Shown here in pieces: positions 1-10,442 of a stretch of DNA of 64,000 nt. Position 1 is the stretch's first letter. Each line of letters opens with the position of its first letter. This stretch comes from Yoonia sp. GPGPB17. GTDB lineage: Bacteria; Pseudomonadota; Alphaproteobacteria; Rhodobacterales; Rhodobacteraceae. A program made the translations under genes and the position numbers. Location of the stretch: assembly GCF_037892195.1 (NCBI RefSeq), contig NZ_JATACI010000005.1, forward strand, positions 56,859 through 120,858, given 5' to 3'. Below the pieces are notes generated by a model. It saw only the letters and a program-made list of their open reading frames with translations. It had not been told where the DNA came from and searched no databases.

Positions 1-141
1 GCGCAAACGGTCGTTATCGCCGGTGACAAAAAGGCTTAGTTTGGCGCATCCTGTGCTCCGGACAAGGTCACGCACGAGCCCAAACCCACCGAATGCTGCA
101 AACACATCCAACGTCAGCTTTGACGCCTTTTTGTGTTGCAT
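1..141 (-). CDS. Unrecognised protein, 3' end beyond the window
   Basis: An open frame reads from an ATG at 141 to the window edge (47 codons, beginning MQHKKASK) with no stop. It starts 12 bases after the stop of the membrane-protein gene at 154-687, so the two probably share a transcript. The visible part shows no motif I can name. The ribosome-binding site is weak. It could be a short unknown protein or the start of a longer enzyme that cannot be judged from this fragment. Confidence 0.35.
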   Translation of the reverse strand, partial: MQHKKASKLTLDVFAAFGGFGLVRDLVRSTGCAKLSLFVTGDNDRLR

Positions 142-153
142 TCTATCAAGTGC

Positions 154-687
154 TTAGGAGACGGCATAGCTGAACCCCAATCCATTCAGTGTGGCTGCAG
201 TGGCCCAGAAAGGCGCAAACACAAAGCCAACATGCTTTCCGTTGGTTGAGATCTTGGGATTGTGACCGAATATCGGAAGCCCTGCCTGATTAGCATTCAC
301 CAGCATCATGAGGGCCGCAATCACACCAAAGACAAGGTGCAGAACATCGCGATCTGCAATGCCTGAGGTCAGGCCGTAGAGGGCCCCTAGGGCGGCAGCG
401 GCAAAACAGATTGCCCCCTGACGTTGTTCAAACATCAGCAGAAAGACATAATCCTGACCGGCGCGCTTCTTGTCCGCCGGTGCAGCCTCGATCGCCGCAT
501 CCATCATCATCATTTGTTCGTCAAGTTGCAGCGATGATGATCGGTTGGGCAGCATCGGCGCAAAGAAGGGCAAGACCCAATTGACAACCCAGCGCGCCTG
601 GGTTGGGTAGAGCAACTCGATACCATGTACGAGAACCGGTACAATCAACAGGATGAGGCCAAGGCTAGAGATCGTCAGTTCGGGCAT
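154..687 (-). CDS. Small integral membrane protein, function unknown
   Basis: The 177-residue product has about four hydrophobic segments (roughly residues 6-25, 85-110, 112-130 and 155-175) separated by a charged stretch with a run of four methionines near residue 58. It is probably an inner-membrane protein. I do not recognise the family. It is transcribed away from the TetR regulator at 774, and the intergenic region carries two near-identical palindromes, one just upstream of this gene, so it is the likely target of that repressor. An effector or substrate cannot be named. Confidence 0.6.
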   Translation of the reverse strand: MPELTISSLGLILLIVPVLVHGIELLYPTQARWVVNWVLPFFAPMLPNRSSSLQLDEQMMMMDAAIEAAPADKKRAGQDYVFLLMFEQRQGAICFAAAALGALYGLTSGIADRDVLHLVFGVIAALMMLVNANQAGLPIFGHNPKISTNGKHVGFVFAPFWATAATLNGLGFSYAVS

Positions 688-705
688 TTTGGTTCTCGCT
701 TGATT

Positions 706-774
706 TTAATTACCGGGTGGTATTAAATTTATGTTGAGGTCGAGTCAACAATTAAATACCGGTCGGTAATTAAA
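706..774. promoter_or_regulatory. Paired TetR-type operators between divergent genes
   Basis: Two copies of nearly the same palindrome lie between the divergent genes: TTAATTACC-GGGTGG-TATTAA at 706-726, and a second copy in the opposite orientation at 752-774 (TTAAATACC, then GGTAATTAA). The second overlaps the start codon of the TetR gene. The spacing and AT-rich arms fit operators bound by that regulator, giving autorepression and control of the membrane-protein gene. This is inferred from position and symmetry. Confidence 0.7.
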
Positions 775-1382
775 TGAACGAAACGGATCGGAAAGCACCA
801 AGAGGACGTCCGAAGACCTTTGATCGTGACGCCGTTATAGCGATAGCAATGCAAGCCTACTGGGAAGAAGGGCAGTCAGAGGTGTCGCTGAACGAGGTGT
901 GCCGTCGTGCCAATGTGTCCAAGCCAACACTTTACAAAGAGTTTGGCAGCGAGGACGGGCTGAAACAAGCTGTACTTTCCGAATACCACAAGATGACGCT
1001 GGACCCGCTGTACGAGATGCTTCAGCAAGATCAGCCCTTTGATCAAGCTCTGGATGCTTTGACTGACTACATTCTCCGTGACCACCAAGAGCATGGGATG
1101 CCAAATGGCTGCCTTTTCGTGGATATGTGCCAATGCCGCGACCAGCTTGGGGAACTGGCAGGTGGGCAGGTCGATGCGTTCAAGGAGCTTTCCTTAAGCA
1201 CCTATGAGGCATGGATCGACGAAGCGAGAGCCAAAGGGCAGTTCACAACTGAGATCGCGTCACGCACAGCAGCAACCTATATCGATGCCCAGATCGCAAG
1301 CGCGATGAACCTGCAAAGGCAGGGTGCAACGGCGGATGACGTAAGTGCGGTGTTTCGACTTGCCCTTTCGGTACTCGACTAG
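774..1382 (+). CDS. TetR/AcrR-family transcriptional regulator
   Basis: This 202-residue protein has an N-terminal TetR DNA-binding domain: a basic GRPKTFDRDAVI segment is followed by a helix-turn-helix around residues 35-55 ending VSKPTLYKEFGSEDGL, the family signature. The C-terminal part is a helical ligand and dimerisation domain with cysteines near 113-120 (CLFVDMCQC). It is divergent from the membrane-protein gene, with two matching palindromes between them, one covering its own ATG, so autoregulation is likely. The ligand is unknown. Confidence 0.85.
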   Translation: MNETDRKAPRGRPKTFDRDAVIAIAMQAYWEEGQSEVSLNEVCRRANVSKPTLYKEFGSEDGLKQAVLSEYHKMTLDPLYEMLQQDQPFDQALDALTDYILRDHQEHGMPNGCLFVDMCQCRDQLGELAGGQVDAFKELSLSTYEAWIDEARAKGQFTTEIASRTAATYIDAQIASAMNLQRQGATADDVSAVFRLALSVLD

Positions 1383-1706
1383 AAACGGCCTTTCTCAAAA
1401 CAATCGCCGAGGTCAGTCCGTGCGTCCTGAGTATATGCGCCTGCAAAGAAAGTCCTGTGTGGAAAGCTCCTGCATAGCAAGACGTTTTTTGTCGCTGATT
1501 GGCACTTGACAGAAGCAGACTTGTGTCCAGCCTGTTTGCGCGGCGCACGCGGCCGCTGGCCCTGATGGTTTCCGCAAGCTAAGTCCCACAAGGGTTTTTC
1601 GGACAACCTGGTGTCCCTGACATTCGACGGGGTGTCTTGGCGGCGGGCTCACTGTGCTCCATCATCTCGCGGGTCTTACTTTCTCTGTAGGTCTACTCCT
1701 TTTTGT
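1383..1706. other. Intergenic stretch without a recognisable gene
   Basis: These roughly 320 bases separate the TetR gene from the IS110 remnant. Overlapping short open frames occur on both strands but none has a recognisable domain or a convincing ribosome-binding site. It may be older degraded sequence brought in with the neighbouring insertion element. Confidence 0.4.
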
Positions 1707-2725
1707 TCAAGCGTAGTGCGGGCGGTAGGGTTCATTCCTGGTCAACACAGCCCAAATGATCTTTGTCGTCTTATTGGCCATTGCGATAGTGGCCAACCGG
1801 GTTGGTTTGCGCTCGAGCAATCCAATTACCCACGGATCGAACCGGTCTGGATTGACCTTCATCTGCCTCAATCGAGCGGTCATGCCTGTGACGAGTAGGC
1901 GCCTTAGGTTGCGATCGCCCATTTTTGGATACAGTCCAGCGCGCCTTGCCACCGCCAGATTGATTGAGTGGCGTCGCCCCGAGCTACGCCACCAGTTCGC
2001 GACCATTTCTGATTTGCCGTGCATCTCCAATAGTCGCTGCGATCGCTGACGCTGTGACTGCGCCGACACCCGGTATTGTTCGAAGTAGTGTCACGCGCGA
2101 GATCCTGCTTTGCCTGAAGTCACATGCGCGTCCCGTACCAGCGGACGTGCAGACGGAGTGAAACGAGCTGACTACTGAGGTTGGCCAATACGTCGGCCGC
2201 AGTCTCGGGAATTGCAGGGCATTCGCCGTCCAACACGCCCTTAGCAAACCTCACTGCGCTTCCAATACCTTGAGAAATCACGATGCCAAACTCGGCCAAC
2301 AGACCGCGCAACATGTTGCCAAGTTGAGTGCGCTGGCGATCAATCAGATCATGCGCATGGTGTAAGAAGAGGACTGCCTGCTGCTGTTCCGATTTGATCG
2401 CAACGAAACGCCTCGTGGGGCGGGTCACTGCCTCGCAGGTTGCCTCGGCATCGGCAGCATCGGATTTGCCGCGCTTTACGTATGGCTTCACATAGTTGGC
2501 GGGTATCAATTGAACATCGTGGCCCAGGGCAAATATTCAGCCTGACCAATGATGTCTGGAGCCGCACGCCTCCATGCAAACGAGGCATGGTGGAAGACCC
2601 TCGAAGAAAGCCAAGAGTTGCGCGCGCCGGATCGTATGATTGAAAACGACCGCTCCGCTCTCTGCGATCCCATGAACCTGAAACACGTTCTTAGCCAAAT
2701 CGATGCCACCTGTTGTAACCTGTAA
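1707..2725 (-). mobile_element. IS110-family transposase remnant
   Basis: Fragments in three frames on the minus strand together cover a whole IS110 transposase. The N-terminal DEDD segment reads GIDLAKNVF near 2700, followed by YVKPYVKRGKSDAADAEA near 2490, the TIPGVGAVTASAIAATIGDA helix-hairpin-helix near 2060, and the C-terminal block MANKTTKIIWAVLTRNEPY near 1740. The start codon position holds TTA, and there are several frameshifts, so it cannot encode an active enzyme. It is related to, but clearly diverged from, the copy at 8314-9319. Confidence 0.85.
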
Positions 2726-2930
2726 TGGGTAGCTCCTTTCCTAGCAGTGACAGACAACTGCATTATGGCGCATTGCGTTACGAGGGGAGCAGGAGCTATC
2801 CACCCCATCGGGATTGACGGGCTGCAATGCAGCGATGACATATCTTGGCGAACGGCGGCAGTGGGCCGTCCGTTACTTTCAGAGATGCGAAGTTGGTGCT
2901 TGGATTTGTATCCCGCCAAAACGACTGCCG

Positions 2931-3563
2931 TCACGTTCGAGCAATGCGCCTTCTGATCCGAGAAAGGCTTTCTGGTGTTAGGCCTAGGTAGCTGGCGACG
3001 AGGTACTGTGGCACGCGCCGCGCGATTTCCGGTCGCGTTTCGATGAAGCGGCGATATCTATCTTCCGGTTGGAGCGTGAGCAAGCGGCTGGCACGGCGCT
3101 GCGAGCCGATCAGCGCTTCTTGCAGCATTAGGCGCCCAAACCGCTCAATCGCGTGGTCTTCCTCATATCCAGTTTCAAGCACAGTGCGCGGGAGAACAAC
3201 GATTGAACTTGCCTCAAGTGCTTCAAAGTTCTGCGTAGCGGGGACCTGCGCAAGAAAACTCTCGGCGTCGGTTACGACGATGCCATCGTCGAAGAACTGC
3301 CCCGTCCGCTCCTGACCCTCGTCGTTTGGGTCGTTGAAGTAGTAGCGCAACAGACCTGTGTGGACGAAGAACACCTCATCCGCGATTGTGCCTGCTCGCA
3401 GAATGTGATCGCCTTTTGAAAGCACCCGGTGGCGTGCGCCTTGATGAAGCCGGTTCAAGGCGGCCTCACCCGGGACCAAGGGGTGGACAGCGGTTTTCAG
3501 GCGATGTGAGAAGGCCGCAAGTGCGGCCTCTCGTGTCATCACGTCATTGTCTGCTTTTGCCAC
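2931..3563 (-). CDS. Crp/Fnr-family transcriptional regulator
   Basis: A 210-residue protein with an N-terminal cyclic-nucleotide-type beta-barrel (about residues 40-125, with RHRVLSKGDHILRAG and the following VFFVHTGLLRYYF) and a C-terminal winged helix ending YLGLTPESLSRIRRRIART, the Crp recognition helix. No Fnr-type cysteine cluster is visible. Its start overlaps the 3' end of the epimerase gene by about 25 bases, which places it last in the minus-strand operon that begins near 6085. It may sense a small molecule or a redox signal linked to those genes; the ligand is unknown. Confidence 0.8.
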   Translation of the reverse strand: MAKADNDVMTREAALAAFSHRLKTAVHPLVPGEAALNRLHQGARHRVLSKGDHILRAGTIADEVFFVHTGLLRYYFNDPNDEGQERTGQFFDDGIVVTDAESFLAQVPATQNFEALEASSIVVLPRTVLETGYEEDHAIERFGRLMLQEALIGSQRRASRLLTLQPEDRYRRFIETRPEIARRVPQYLVASYLGLTPESLSRIRRRIART

Positions 3564-4477
3564 CAGTTCACCGTCTCCGCCACTGCCTTGTCCCAGCCGC
3601 TCACCTGTATGCCAACCGCTTGGTCAAACTTCGTGTGGTCGGTGACGAACGTCTCGTCAAACATGTATCGCATTTCGACCAGTTCGCCAGCAGCCAGCTG
3701 GTACAGCCCAACAAGTCGCAACAGCCATGACGGTGTTTGCCGAAGCTTGACCGGTACCGCGTCTGGCGCCTGCGCTATCTCACAGATCTCGCGAGCGCTC
3801 ACCGGTGGTAGAGCAGGGAGGTGCTAGGCCTCTCCCCATGTCGCAGACGTTTCAGCGAGCGCGACGTAAGCCGCAGCCAAATCGGGGAGGTAGGCAAAGC
3901 TGTGTGGTGCGTCCGGGTCGCCGACCCAGTCCACAGTTTTGCCGGACAAGACAGCGGGCCAGAAGCGGTCGCCCAACGCCGACATGCGCACGTCAGGGCT
4001 GAAGAAATCCGCTGCCCGTCCGAGCACGCATCTCACCCGACCTGCGGTATGTGCCGCCAAGATCTCCTCGGAAAGTCGCGCCCTGACCGACCCTTTGCGG
4101 GTCGTCGCAGCAAGCGGCATGTCCTCACTCAAAATGCCAGCGCAGCCGTAGCCATAAAGGTTTTCCACGACGACGAGCAGCGCCCCCGTGGCCTCCGCCG
4201 CAGCGATTGCCGCATCTTGAAGCGCGGGAAACTCCGTGTCCCATTGATGATAAGGAGGCGCAGCGCAATGATAGATAACATCGGCATCGGCGCAGGCGGC
4301 AATGGTCTCTTCCTTTTGGGACAGGTCTGCCCGTCGAGAAGCGACCGCAGGGCCGACGCTGCGGCCATCACGGGTGACCATCGTGACGGTTCCTTCTTTT
4401 GAAACCAGCTGGTCGGCGATGGCGCGGCCCATCGGGCCTGCACCGAGAATGACAGAGTATGTCCGCTTGGTCATCAT
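3539..4477 (-). pseudogene. NAD(P)-dependent epimerase/dehydratase-like SDR, split by an amber codon
   Basis: The N-terminal part begins at a double ATG (4477/4474) with a Rossmann motif, YSVILGAGPMGRAIADQL, and resembles atypical or extended SDR epimerases. It runs to a TAG at 3824-3826; translation would resume in the same frame as HLPALPPVSAREICEIA and end at 3539. The interrupted codon sits where a tryptophan fits (TWGEA-W-HLP), so one change from TGG to TAG explains it. The intact length would be about 312 residues. It lies between the DUF4386 gene (9-base gap) and the Crp/Fnr gene in a single operon. Confidence 0.75.
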
Positions 4478-4485
4478 CGCCACCT

Positions 4486-5192
4486 TCACGCCTTGCGCCA
4501 GATCGTGATGGCGAGCGCCAAGGTCCAAAACTGCCAGAGGATGCCCGAGAGGGTCAGCATGAGAGGCGACTCAATTCCGACGACCGACAGGAGCGTCGAC
4601 AGCAACAGAGCAGCGGCACCAAACCCGGCGTAACCGATCCATGTCCAGCCCCTGCGAAGCGCGGCGACCGAGATCACAATCGTCCAAACGCCTGCAAAGA
4701 AGCCGACGCCCAACAATTCGCCAACACCACCCGCGTAGGCGTTGAACGCGCCATAGACGACTTCGATGGCAGCTTGTGTTTCCGGCGTGGCAGATGGGTC
4801 CGTGTAGGCCGCGGCTAGACCGGGCATCAGGAACAACCAGCGCACAATTCCGAAGGCCTTTGCAAAACCCGCCAGAACGCCGAGTGCGACGACCATGCGC
4901 CCCATAGCGCCGTAAAGGCCGAGCGCGTCGCGAAGCAAGATTGCCAGCGGGATCAGGGCTAAAGCGTGGATCAGGTAGCTGAGATAGCCCGCAAAGACAG
5001 CGACGGATTGGTCGAGGATGAGAGGCAGGATGACCGCCGGAGGCTCATCCAGCGACGCTTAAGCCAGTTGATGGAAGGGGCGAGGATGAAGAAAGCTGCC
5101 CACATCGTTGCAAACTGCAGCAGCAAAAGTCCTGCAGGGCCAGAAGCACCCGAGTGCGGCATCCGCGTTTTGGAAGTCATTACATCCGACAT
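4486..5192 (-). pseudogene. DUF4386-type membrane protein, frameshifted
   Basis: The protein starts at the ATG at 5192 (MSDVMTSKTRMPHSG) and has several transmembrane segments typical of DUF4386. The frame is lost at the octamer GCTTAAGC (5057-5064). Upstream reads ...SINWL and downstream, two bases out of register, SLDEPPAVILPLILDQS. Reading the octamer as GCTGGC gives SINWLASLDEPP and an uninterrupted 234-residue protein. The gene follows the membrane protein at 5279-6085 and precedes the epimerase. Function is unknown. Confidence 0.75.
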
Positions 5193-5278
5193 AACAAGTG
5201 TCCTTTGAGAGGTTTGATTTGGTGTCATGGGTGTTGGATAGGACCCGCCAGATGGCGGGTTATTGATCTGGGGTAAGA

Positions 5279-6085
5279 TCAGAAGGGCGGCAGACCCTCG
5301 GACGCGCGCGCCAGCGTGAAGAGCGTGAGCCCTGCCCAGCCGCCCGCGAGCGGGAGCGTGAGCAGTGCGACAAGCGACGATGGCAAAATGGCGAGCAGGA
5401 TCAGCGCCGCAATGGGTAGGGCCTGCATCGCGTGCACGCCTAAAAAGTGAGAGATGCGATAGTCGCCCCCGCTTAGGGACCATCCGGTCAGAGGCATAAA
5501 GGGACCAGAGGCCGGATCGACGCCCACGAATGGCCCACCGTTGGCCCCAATGGCTCCCCCGGTTTGCCCGCCAAGCCAGCCCGCGAGAATGAAGCCGAGC
5601 GCAAGCGCAAACGGCAGCGGGTTTTCCGCAATGCCCGAGAGCCCGGCGCGCAGCGCGGCAACGGCGAGCGCAACGCCCAAGAGCAGCGGAACCGCGACCA
5701 GGACCCCTGCGCCCGCGGCCATAATCGTGCCGCCAATGGCGTCAAAGGCCGTGGCATCGTTGAAATGCGAGCGAACGCCGCGTCCGGCCTGCAGCGAGAG
5801 AAACAGCGCTTCGTAGATGATCACGGCTCCAAAGGTGACTAGGCCGATTTTGGTGACGATGTGCGTTTGCCAGGCCTCGGGAAGAAACCGCGCGGCGATC
5901 AAAACGGTGATCCCGTGAACCGCCAGCGAGAGGTGAAACTTGAGCGGCTTCAGCCAAAGTGTTTCCTCGTCCAGCACACGACGGTCAAAGCCAAGAAGGA
6001 GCAAGGTTATTGGTATGGCAATGAGGCAGAGTAGGATTGCGCTTCGCAACAAAGGCGGGTCGGACGGATAAGTCAGTGTCAGCAT
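5279..6085 (-). CDS. Polytopic membrane protein, function unknown
   Basis: The product is about 268 residues, with about seven hydrophobic helices spread over its length and a glycine-rich stretch near residues 170-190 (GWLGGQTGGAIGANGG). The start at 6085 is preferred because GGAG lies six bases upstream of that ATG; the longer frame to 6106 lacks such a site. It is the first gene of a minus-strand operon with DUF4386, an epimerase and a Crp/Fnr regulator. I do not recognise the family. Confidence 0.6.
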   Translation of the reverse strand: MLTLTYPSDPPLLRSAILLCLIAIPITLLLLGFDRRVLDEETLWLKPLKFHLSLAVHGITVLIAARFLPEAWQTHIVTKIGLVTFGAVIIYEALFLSLQAGRGVRSHFNDATAFDAIGGTIMAAGAGVLVAVPLLLGVALAVAALRAGLSGIAENPLPFALALGFILAGWLGGQTGGAIGANGGPFVGVDPASGPFMPLTGWSLSGGDYRISHFLGVHAMQALPIAALILLAILPSSLVALLTLPLAGGWAGLTLFTLARASEGLPPF

Positions 6086-6329
6086 AAGGTGTCTCCGGTG
6101 CAGCAAACCGACGAAAGGGCCGGATGTGATGCACCAGAGCTATCGCCCTGAAGGACACTGCTCATTGACTTGGGGTAAGAACTTCAAAGACGTGAGCTAA
6201 CAAGTTCGCTGTTGCTGAGAGTGATCATTTGATCTCAGTCGGCTGTCTGACGTCAGCGCTTATGGGTCCAAATAGGGTCATTTGCTAAGAGAGTGTTTGT
6301 TGCTCATCGTAGCCACCGAGGATTGGACG

Positions 6330-7300
6330 ATGAGAAAGACAACGAAGAGCCCTGGCGAGAAGACTGTCAAAGACATCAAGCGCGAAACACGCAAGCAATA
6401 TTCCAGCGAAGAGAAAATCCGGATCGTGCTGGATGGGCTGCGCGGCGAGGACAGTATTGCGGAACTGTGCCGTTCCCACTGCCCGGCAGTCGAAACGGAG
6501 TTTCGATAAGAGGGGCGAAGGCATATCCCAGAGCCTATATTACAAATGGTCCAAGGACTTCATGGAGGCGGGAAAGAAGCGTCTGGCCGGGGACACAGTG
6601 CGGGCTGCGAACAGTGATGAGGTCAGAGAGCTGCGCCGTGAGGCAAAGGACCTCAAGGAAGTTGTCGCGGAACAGACGCTTGAACTGCGGCTTCTCAAAA
6701 AAAGCATGCTCGGGAATGGGGACGACCGCGCATGAGGTATCCTGCATCGGAGAAGCTGGAGATCATCCGGTTGGTCGAAGACAGTCATCTGTCCGCGCGT
6801 CGGACATTGGCCAAGCTGGGCATTCCCCGCGCCACATTCTACCGCTGGTATGATCGATATTTGCGGCCCGGTGAAGCTGGGTTGCAGGATCAATCTCCCA
6901 AGCCAAAGTACGTCTGGAACTGTGTTCCAGAAGATGTGAAGCGCAAGGTCGTCAAGCTGGCGTTGCATGAGACGGAACTGTCACCACATGAGTTGGCTGT
7001 CACATTTACGGACCGGGAGCGCTATTTTGTCTCGGAATCCACAGTCTATCGCACGCCCAAAGCCCATGATCTGATCACCAGTCCGGCGTTCATCGTCCTG
7101 AAAGCGGTCGATGAGTTCCAACATAAGACGACGGCCATCAACCAGCTGTGGCAGAAAGAATTCACCTATATCAAGGTCATTGGCTGGGGTTGGTTCTATC
7201 GCAGCACGGTTCTCGACGATTACAGCCGCTACATCATCTCTTGGAAGCTCTGCACGATCATGCGGGCTGAAGACGTGACGGACACGTTGGACCGACCGTG
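6330..7300 (+). mobile_element. IS3-family element, internally disrupted and 3' truncated
   Basis: OrfA starts at ATG 6330 (MRKTTKSPGEKTVKDIKRE) and is broken near 6470 by an insertion of about 40 bases. The rest continues as ISQSLYYKWSKDFMEAGKK up to 6735. OrfB starts at 6732 (MRYPASEKLEIIRLVE) and contains an integrase-like core (VIGWGWFYRSTVLDDYSRY), but the first catalytic aspartate appears as glutamate (WQKEFTY). The frame stops matching around 7290-7310, where it runs into the hydrolase remnant on the other strand. The element is therefore dead and missing its right end. Confidence 0.75.
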
Positions 7301-7955
7301 CCTGCGCCATGGACGCGCCTGCATGGAGCGCGAAACGGGGCTAGTGCAGCGCGGAGTACAGCACCAACCCGGTGATCGAGACATAAACGCGGCCCACTCG
7401 GCCACCAGTCGCGCCGGATCCTGTCGCTCCAGATCGGCCAAAACGTCAGGCCGTTCAAGCAGCACCCAGTGCCCGCATCCGTCCAGCCTGATCACACGCC
7501 CGCCGATCTGGTCCGCCTCGGTAGGGTCAATGAGGATATCATTCTGCCCCCACACCGTCGTCAGCTCACGGCGTCCGGCCAACCGCGCGAGATCATCGCT
7601 GACGCCCTCAAAGAACTTCGGCTTGGTGAGTCTGCGATTAAACGCCAACAAGGAGCGGCGGGCGCTACCGGTCAGGCCTGCGTACATCGACCTGATTTGA
7701 TCATCGCGCACGCTGGGGAAGTCTTTGCCAAATGCGAAGCGGAACGCCGGACCGATGGGCGCCGCCATGAAAAGCGGACCCGGTACGGGCGAGGCCCAGA
7801 CCTTGGTGATCCCGACCCATTCATGATCCGCTGACAGGACCGTGTTGGACACGATCAAACGCCGCGCCGGGTTCGGGTAGGCCCGGACCGTGTGGTGCCC
7901 GAGGCTGCGCTCGTCGCGGCGCGAATTGCCAACGGCGGTATGATCGAAACGGGAT
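7300..7955 (-). pseudogene. Alpha/beta-hydrolase remnant
   Basis: The minus strand reads a C-terminal hydrolase half. RRLIVSNTVLSADHEW is followed by the lid region, then a strand ending in an acid (TVWGQNDILIDP) and a catalytic-type histidine (LDGCGHWVLLERPD). The part with the nucleophile elbow is not present, no good start codon is seen near 7955 (an ATA follows an AGGAG), and the C-terminus runs into the truncated IS3 element near 7300. It looks like a gene broken by an IS-associated deletion. Confidence 0.6.
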
Positions 7956-8035
7956 ATGCTGAACTCCTTTGCTTAAGTTCAGCCAGTTCAACACGGACGG
8001 GTCAGCGCTCCTAAATCGCCCGGCTACGCGGTAAC

Positions 8036-8054
8036 GATAATGGGACGCATTATC
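8036..8054. promoter_or_regulatory. Perfect inverted repeat upstream of hydrolase remnant
   Basis: GATAATG-GGACG-CATTATC is a perfect 7-base inverted repeat with a 5-base spacer. It lies about 80 bases upstream of the broken hydrolase frame. Its size and symmetry suggest an operator for a dimeric repressor; no cognate regulator is adjacent, which suggests that the original regulator gene was lost during the IS rearrangements. Confidence 0.4.
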
Positions 8055-8313
8055 ACTGAAGCCGTCGTTTAGGTCTCGCGCATGTGGGACCGCATTGCGG
8101 ACAAACCGGACTTTGGCCTTTTCAAAACGAAAGGCTGCTTTGCACGCTTTGCGACATCAGCGAAAAACAGCAACGACGAAAAGTGGAAGCTCGCTGCACT
8201 CGCTTTTAATTAAACAGTACTTTTCCAAAGCAGATGGGGTGGATAGCTCCCGCTCCCGGCGTCGCAATGCGCCATAGTGCAGGTGTCATATCTGCGATTA
8301 GAGGAGCCACCCC

Positions 8314-9319
8314 ATGCAAGTTACCACTGTCGGCCTGGATTTGGCCAAGAATGTCTTCCATGTTGACGGCGTTACCGAGGACGGCGAAATCGCGTTCAAT
8401 AGACCTTTATGTCGTGCTCAGGTGTTGGCGTTCTTTGAGCGGCTGAACCCATGTCTGGTTGGCGTTGAGGCCTGCGCGTCGAGCCACCACTGGGCACGCG
8501 AACTCTTGAAGCCGGGTCATACCGTCCGGTTGATGCCGCCGATGTATGTCAAACCTTACGTGAAGCGTGGCAAGTCTGATGCGATTGACGCAGAAGCCAT
8601 CTGCGAGGCGGTGACGCGGCCAACGATGCGATTCGTCGAGATAAAGTCTGAAGACCAGCAGGCGCTCTTGTCGCTGCACCGGGCAAGAGACTTCGTGGTC
8701 CGCCAGCGCACCCAGCTGATCAACATGCTGCGCAGCCTAGCGGCGGAGTTCGGTGTCACCATTGCACGCGGCGTCGCCAGGGTCATAGATTTTGCGAAAG
8801 GGATCATTGAGGGCGGTCACCCAGAGCTCCCCGAGCTTGCCAAAGACGTCCTTCGAGTTCTCAGCCGACAACTTGTCGACCTACACAACCGGCTCGGCTG
8901 GTATGAGATCACGATGCGCATTCAGGCACGACTCAGCAGGCAGGCGCAGCTCCTTGCAGACCATTCCAGGCGATGGACCGGTCACAGCATCTGCTGTTGC
9001 AGCAACGATTGGATCAGGCCACCAGTTCCGGAGTGGCCGTGAGTTTGTTGCCTGGTTAGGGCTTACGCCACGAAACCATTCTAGCGGCGGCAAGGAACGA
9101 TTGGGCAAGATCACGAAGATGGGCGACAGATACCTGCGTCAACTGATTGTGGTCGGCATGACGCCACGCGTCCGGCAGGTTGCAAATCATCCAGAGCGCG
9201 CCGATTCATGGCTTGCGGACTTGTTGCAACGAAAACCCGCCCGCCTTGCGACTGTGGCCATGGCGAACAAAACGGCTCGGATCATGTGGGCCGTGCTAAC
9301 CAAAAACGAACCCTACTGA
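8314..9319 (+). mobile_element. IS110-family transposase, one frameshift
   Basis: The frame opens at 8314 with VGLDLAKNVFHVDG (first DEDD aspartate) and continues through VGVEAC and KRGKSDAIDAEAI to about 8940. The same protein then continues in the +1 frame with LQTIPGDGPVTASAVAATIG and ends MANKTARIMWAVLTKNEPY at 9319. The total span matches a normal IS110 transposase of about 335 residues. The leader before 8314 shares conserved sequence with the region upstream of the 1707-2725 remnant (around 2765-2815), marking the element's left side; the right side extends into 9320-9540. Confidence 0.85.
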
Positions 9320-9689
9320 CCGCATGCCGCATGAACCGGAACGGAACAACGAGATAGCAAGACCAACGATGTGATGGTGTACCCTTCAACCGCAACGATC
9401 AGGACACTCCGCCGAATGTCCCGGGCGATGCTGCCCGCAAAGCAGTTAGGAACCTGATCTGCGGATCCCATCAGGGCCAGCGGTAATCACCGCGCAAATA
9501 GGCCGGACACAAGACCGCTTCTGAATTGGTGCACACAGTCTCATTTAACCCTTGCTATGCGGGCGCCATCCACACAAGACATTTCGATGGAGCCGAACCG
9601 GAGAAATCGCGTGTACCACTCGTGCCAATGTCCTGTTCGTCTTAGACAGAAACTAGCACGAGAAGGGCAACCAAAGCTGCTATGAGCGG
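9320..9689. other. IS110 right flank and intergenic sequence
   Basis: About 370 bases follow the transposase stop. The first part is probably the non-coding right end of the IS110 element, and the rest is unassigned sequence before the HXXEE gene. No gene or RNA could be recognised. Confidence 0.35.
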
Positions 9690-10442
9690 TTAATCACTCC
9701 GTCTGCGCCAGGGTGCAAAAGCTGGCACCAAAGACCACGCAATCAGCACTGCAAAGTACGCGCTCTCCGGCAATTGGTCGAAGCGATTCAGAGCAAGGAC
9801 ACCGCTGATCATCAGCACATGAGCGATTAGTCCCCAGGCGAAACTTGCCGCAATGATCATGAGGGGCGGCTTTGAGATACGCCCTAGCCAAACGTAAGCC
9901 CCAATGCCCACTGGAAGAAATAGCACTACGCCGGTCAGCAAGCCTGGATTGTAACTTCCCGCGATAAGGGCTGCTCCGATGTGGCTTATCGCGTTCAAGA
10001 CCACGATTGAGGCCATGCAGAGCGCGGCAAACACGTGCTGCGAGCCGCGCCAGATCGCCAGGGCGCCCACAAGCCATACCAAGGATGTGTTGATCACAAA
10101 GACCGATGTATCGGACATGAATTCTTGCACATCTGAATGTCCCAAAAGACCCGACAGGAATTCGTTGAGGTTCGGTTTGAAGGCATAGGTCCGCCCGTAG
10201 ATGTCGACCCAATGCTCTTCGAATTGATGGATGATGTAGGCCACCAGCAAGGCGAGCGAGACGCCCCGGGCGTCCAATCGTCTTGATCTGTCTGAAAAGC
10301 TGGCGGCTACCAAGACCAGGAACGGGGCCATGAACGTTCCGACTTTCATCCAGTTTTGTGTGAGAAAGTCGTGCTGTCCCAGTGGGATCCACAGCAAGGC
10401 GAACGCCAGGACCAGCGCCATAAGTGATCTACTGTCGTTCAT
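9690..10442 (-). CDS. HXXEE-domain membrane protein
   Basis: A 250-residue protein with about seven predicted membrane helices. The motif HQFEEH near residue 79 is the defining HXXEE signature, and a second block (NAISHIG...SYNPGL, residues 155-175) matches the conserved histidine region of that family. Biochemical function of the family is not established. The gene overlaps the end of the next upstream gene by four bases, so it is the last member of an operon with the 161-residue membrane protein and the SDR. Confidence 0.75.
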   Translation of the reverse strand: MNDSRSLMALVLAFALLWIPLGQHDFLTQNWMKVGTFMAPFLVLVAASFSDRSRRLDARGVSLALLVAYIIHQFEEHWVDIYGRTYAFKPNLNEFLSGLLGHSDVQEFMSDTSVFVINTSLVWLVGALAIWRGSQHVFAALCMASIVVLNAISHIGAALIAGSYNPGLLTGVVLFLPVGIGAYVWLGRISKPPLMIIAASFAWGLIAHVLMISGVLALNRFDQLPESAYFAVLIAWSLVPAFAPWRRRSD

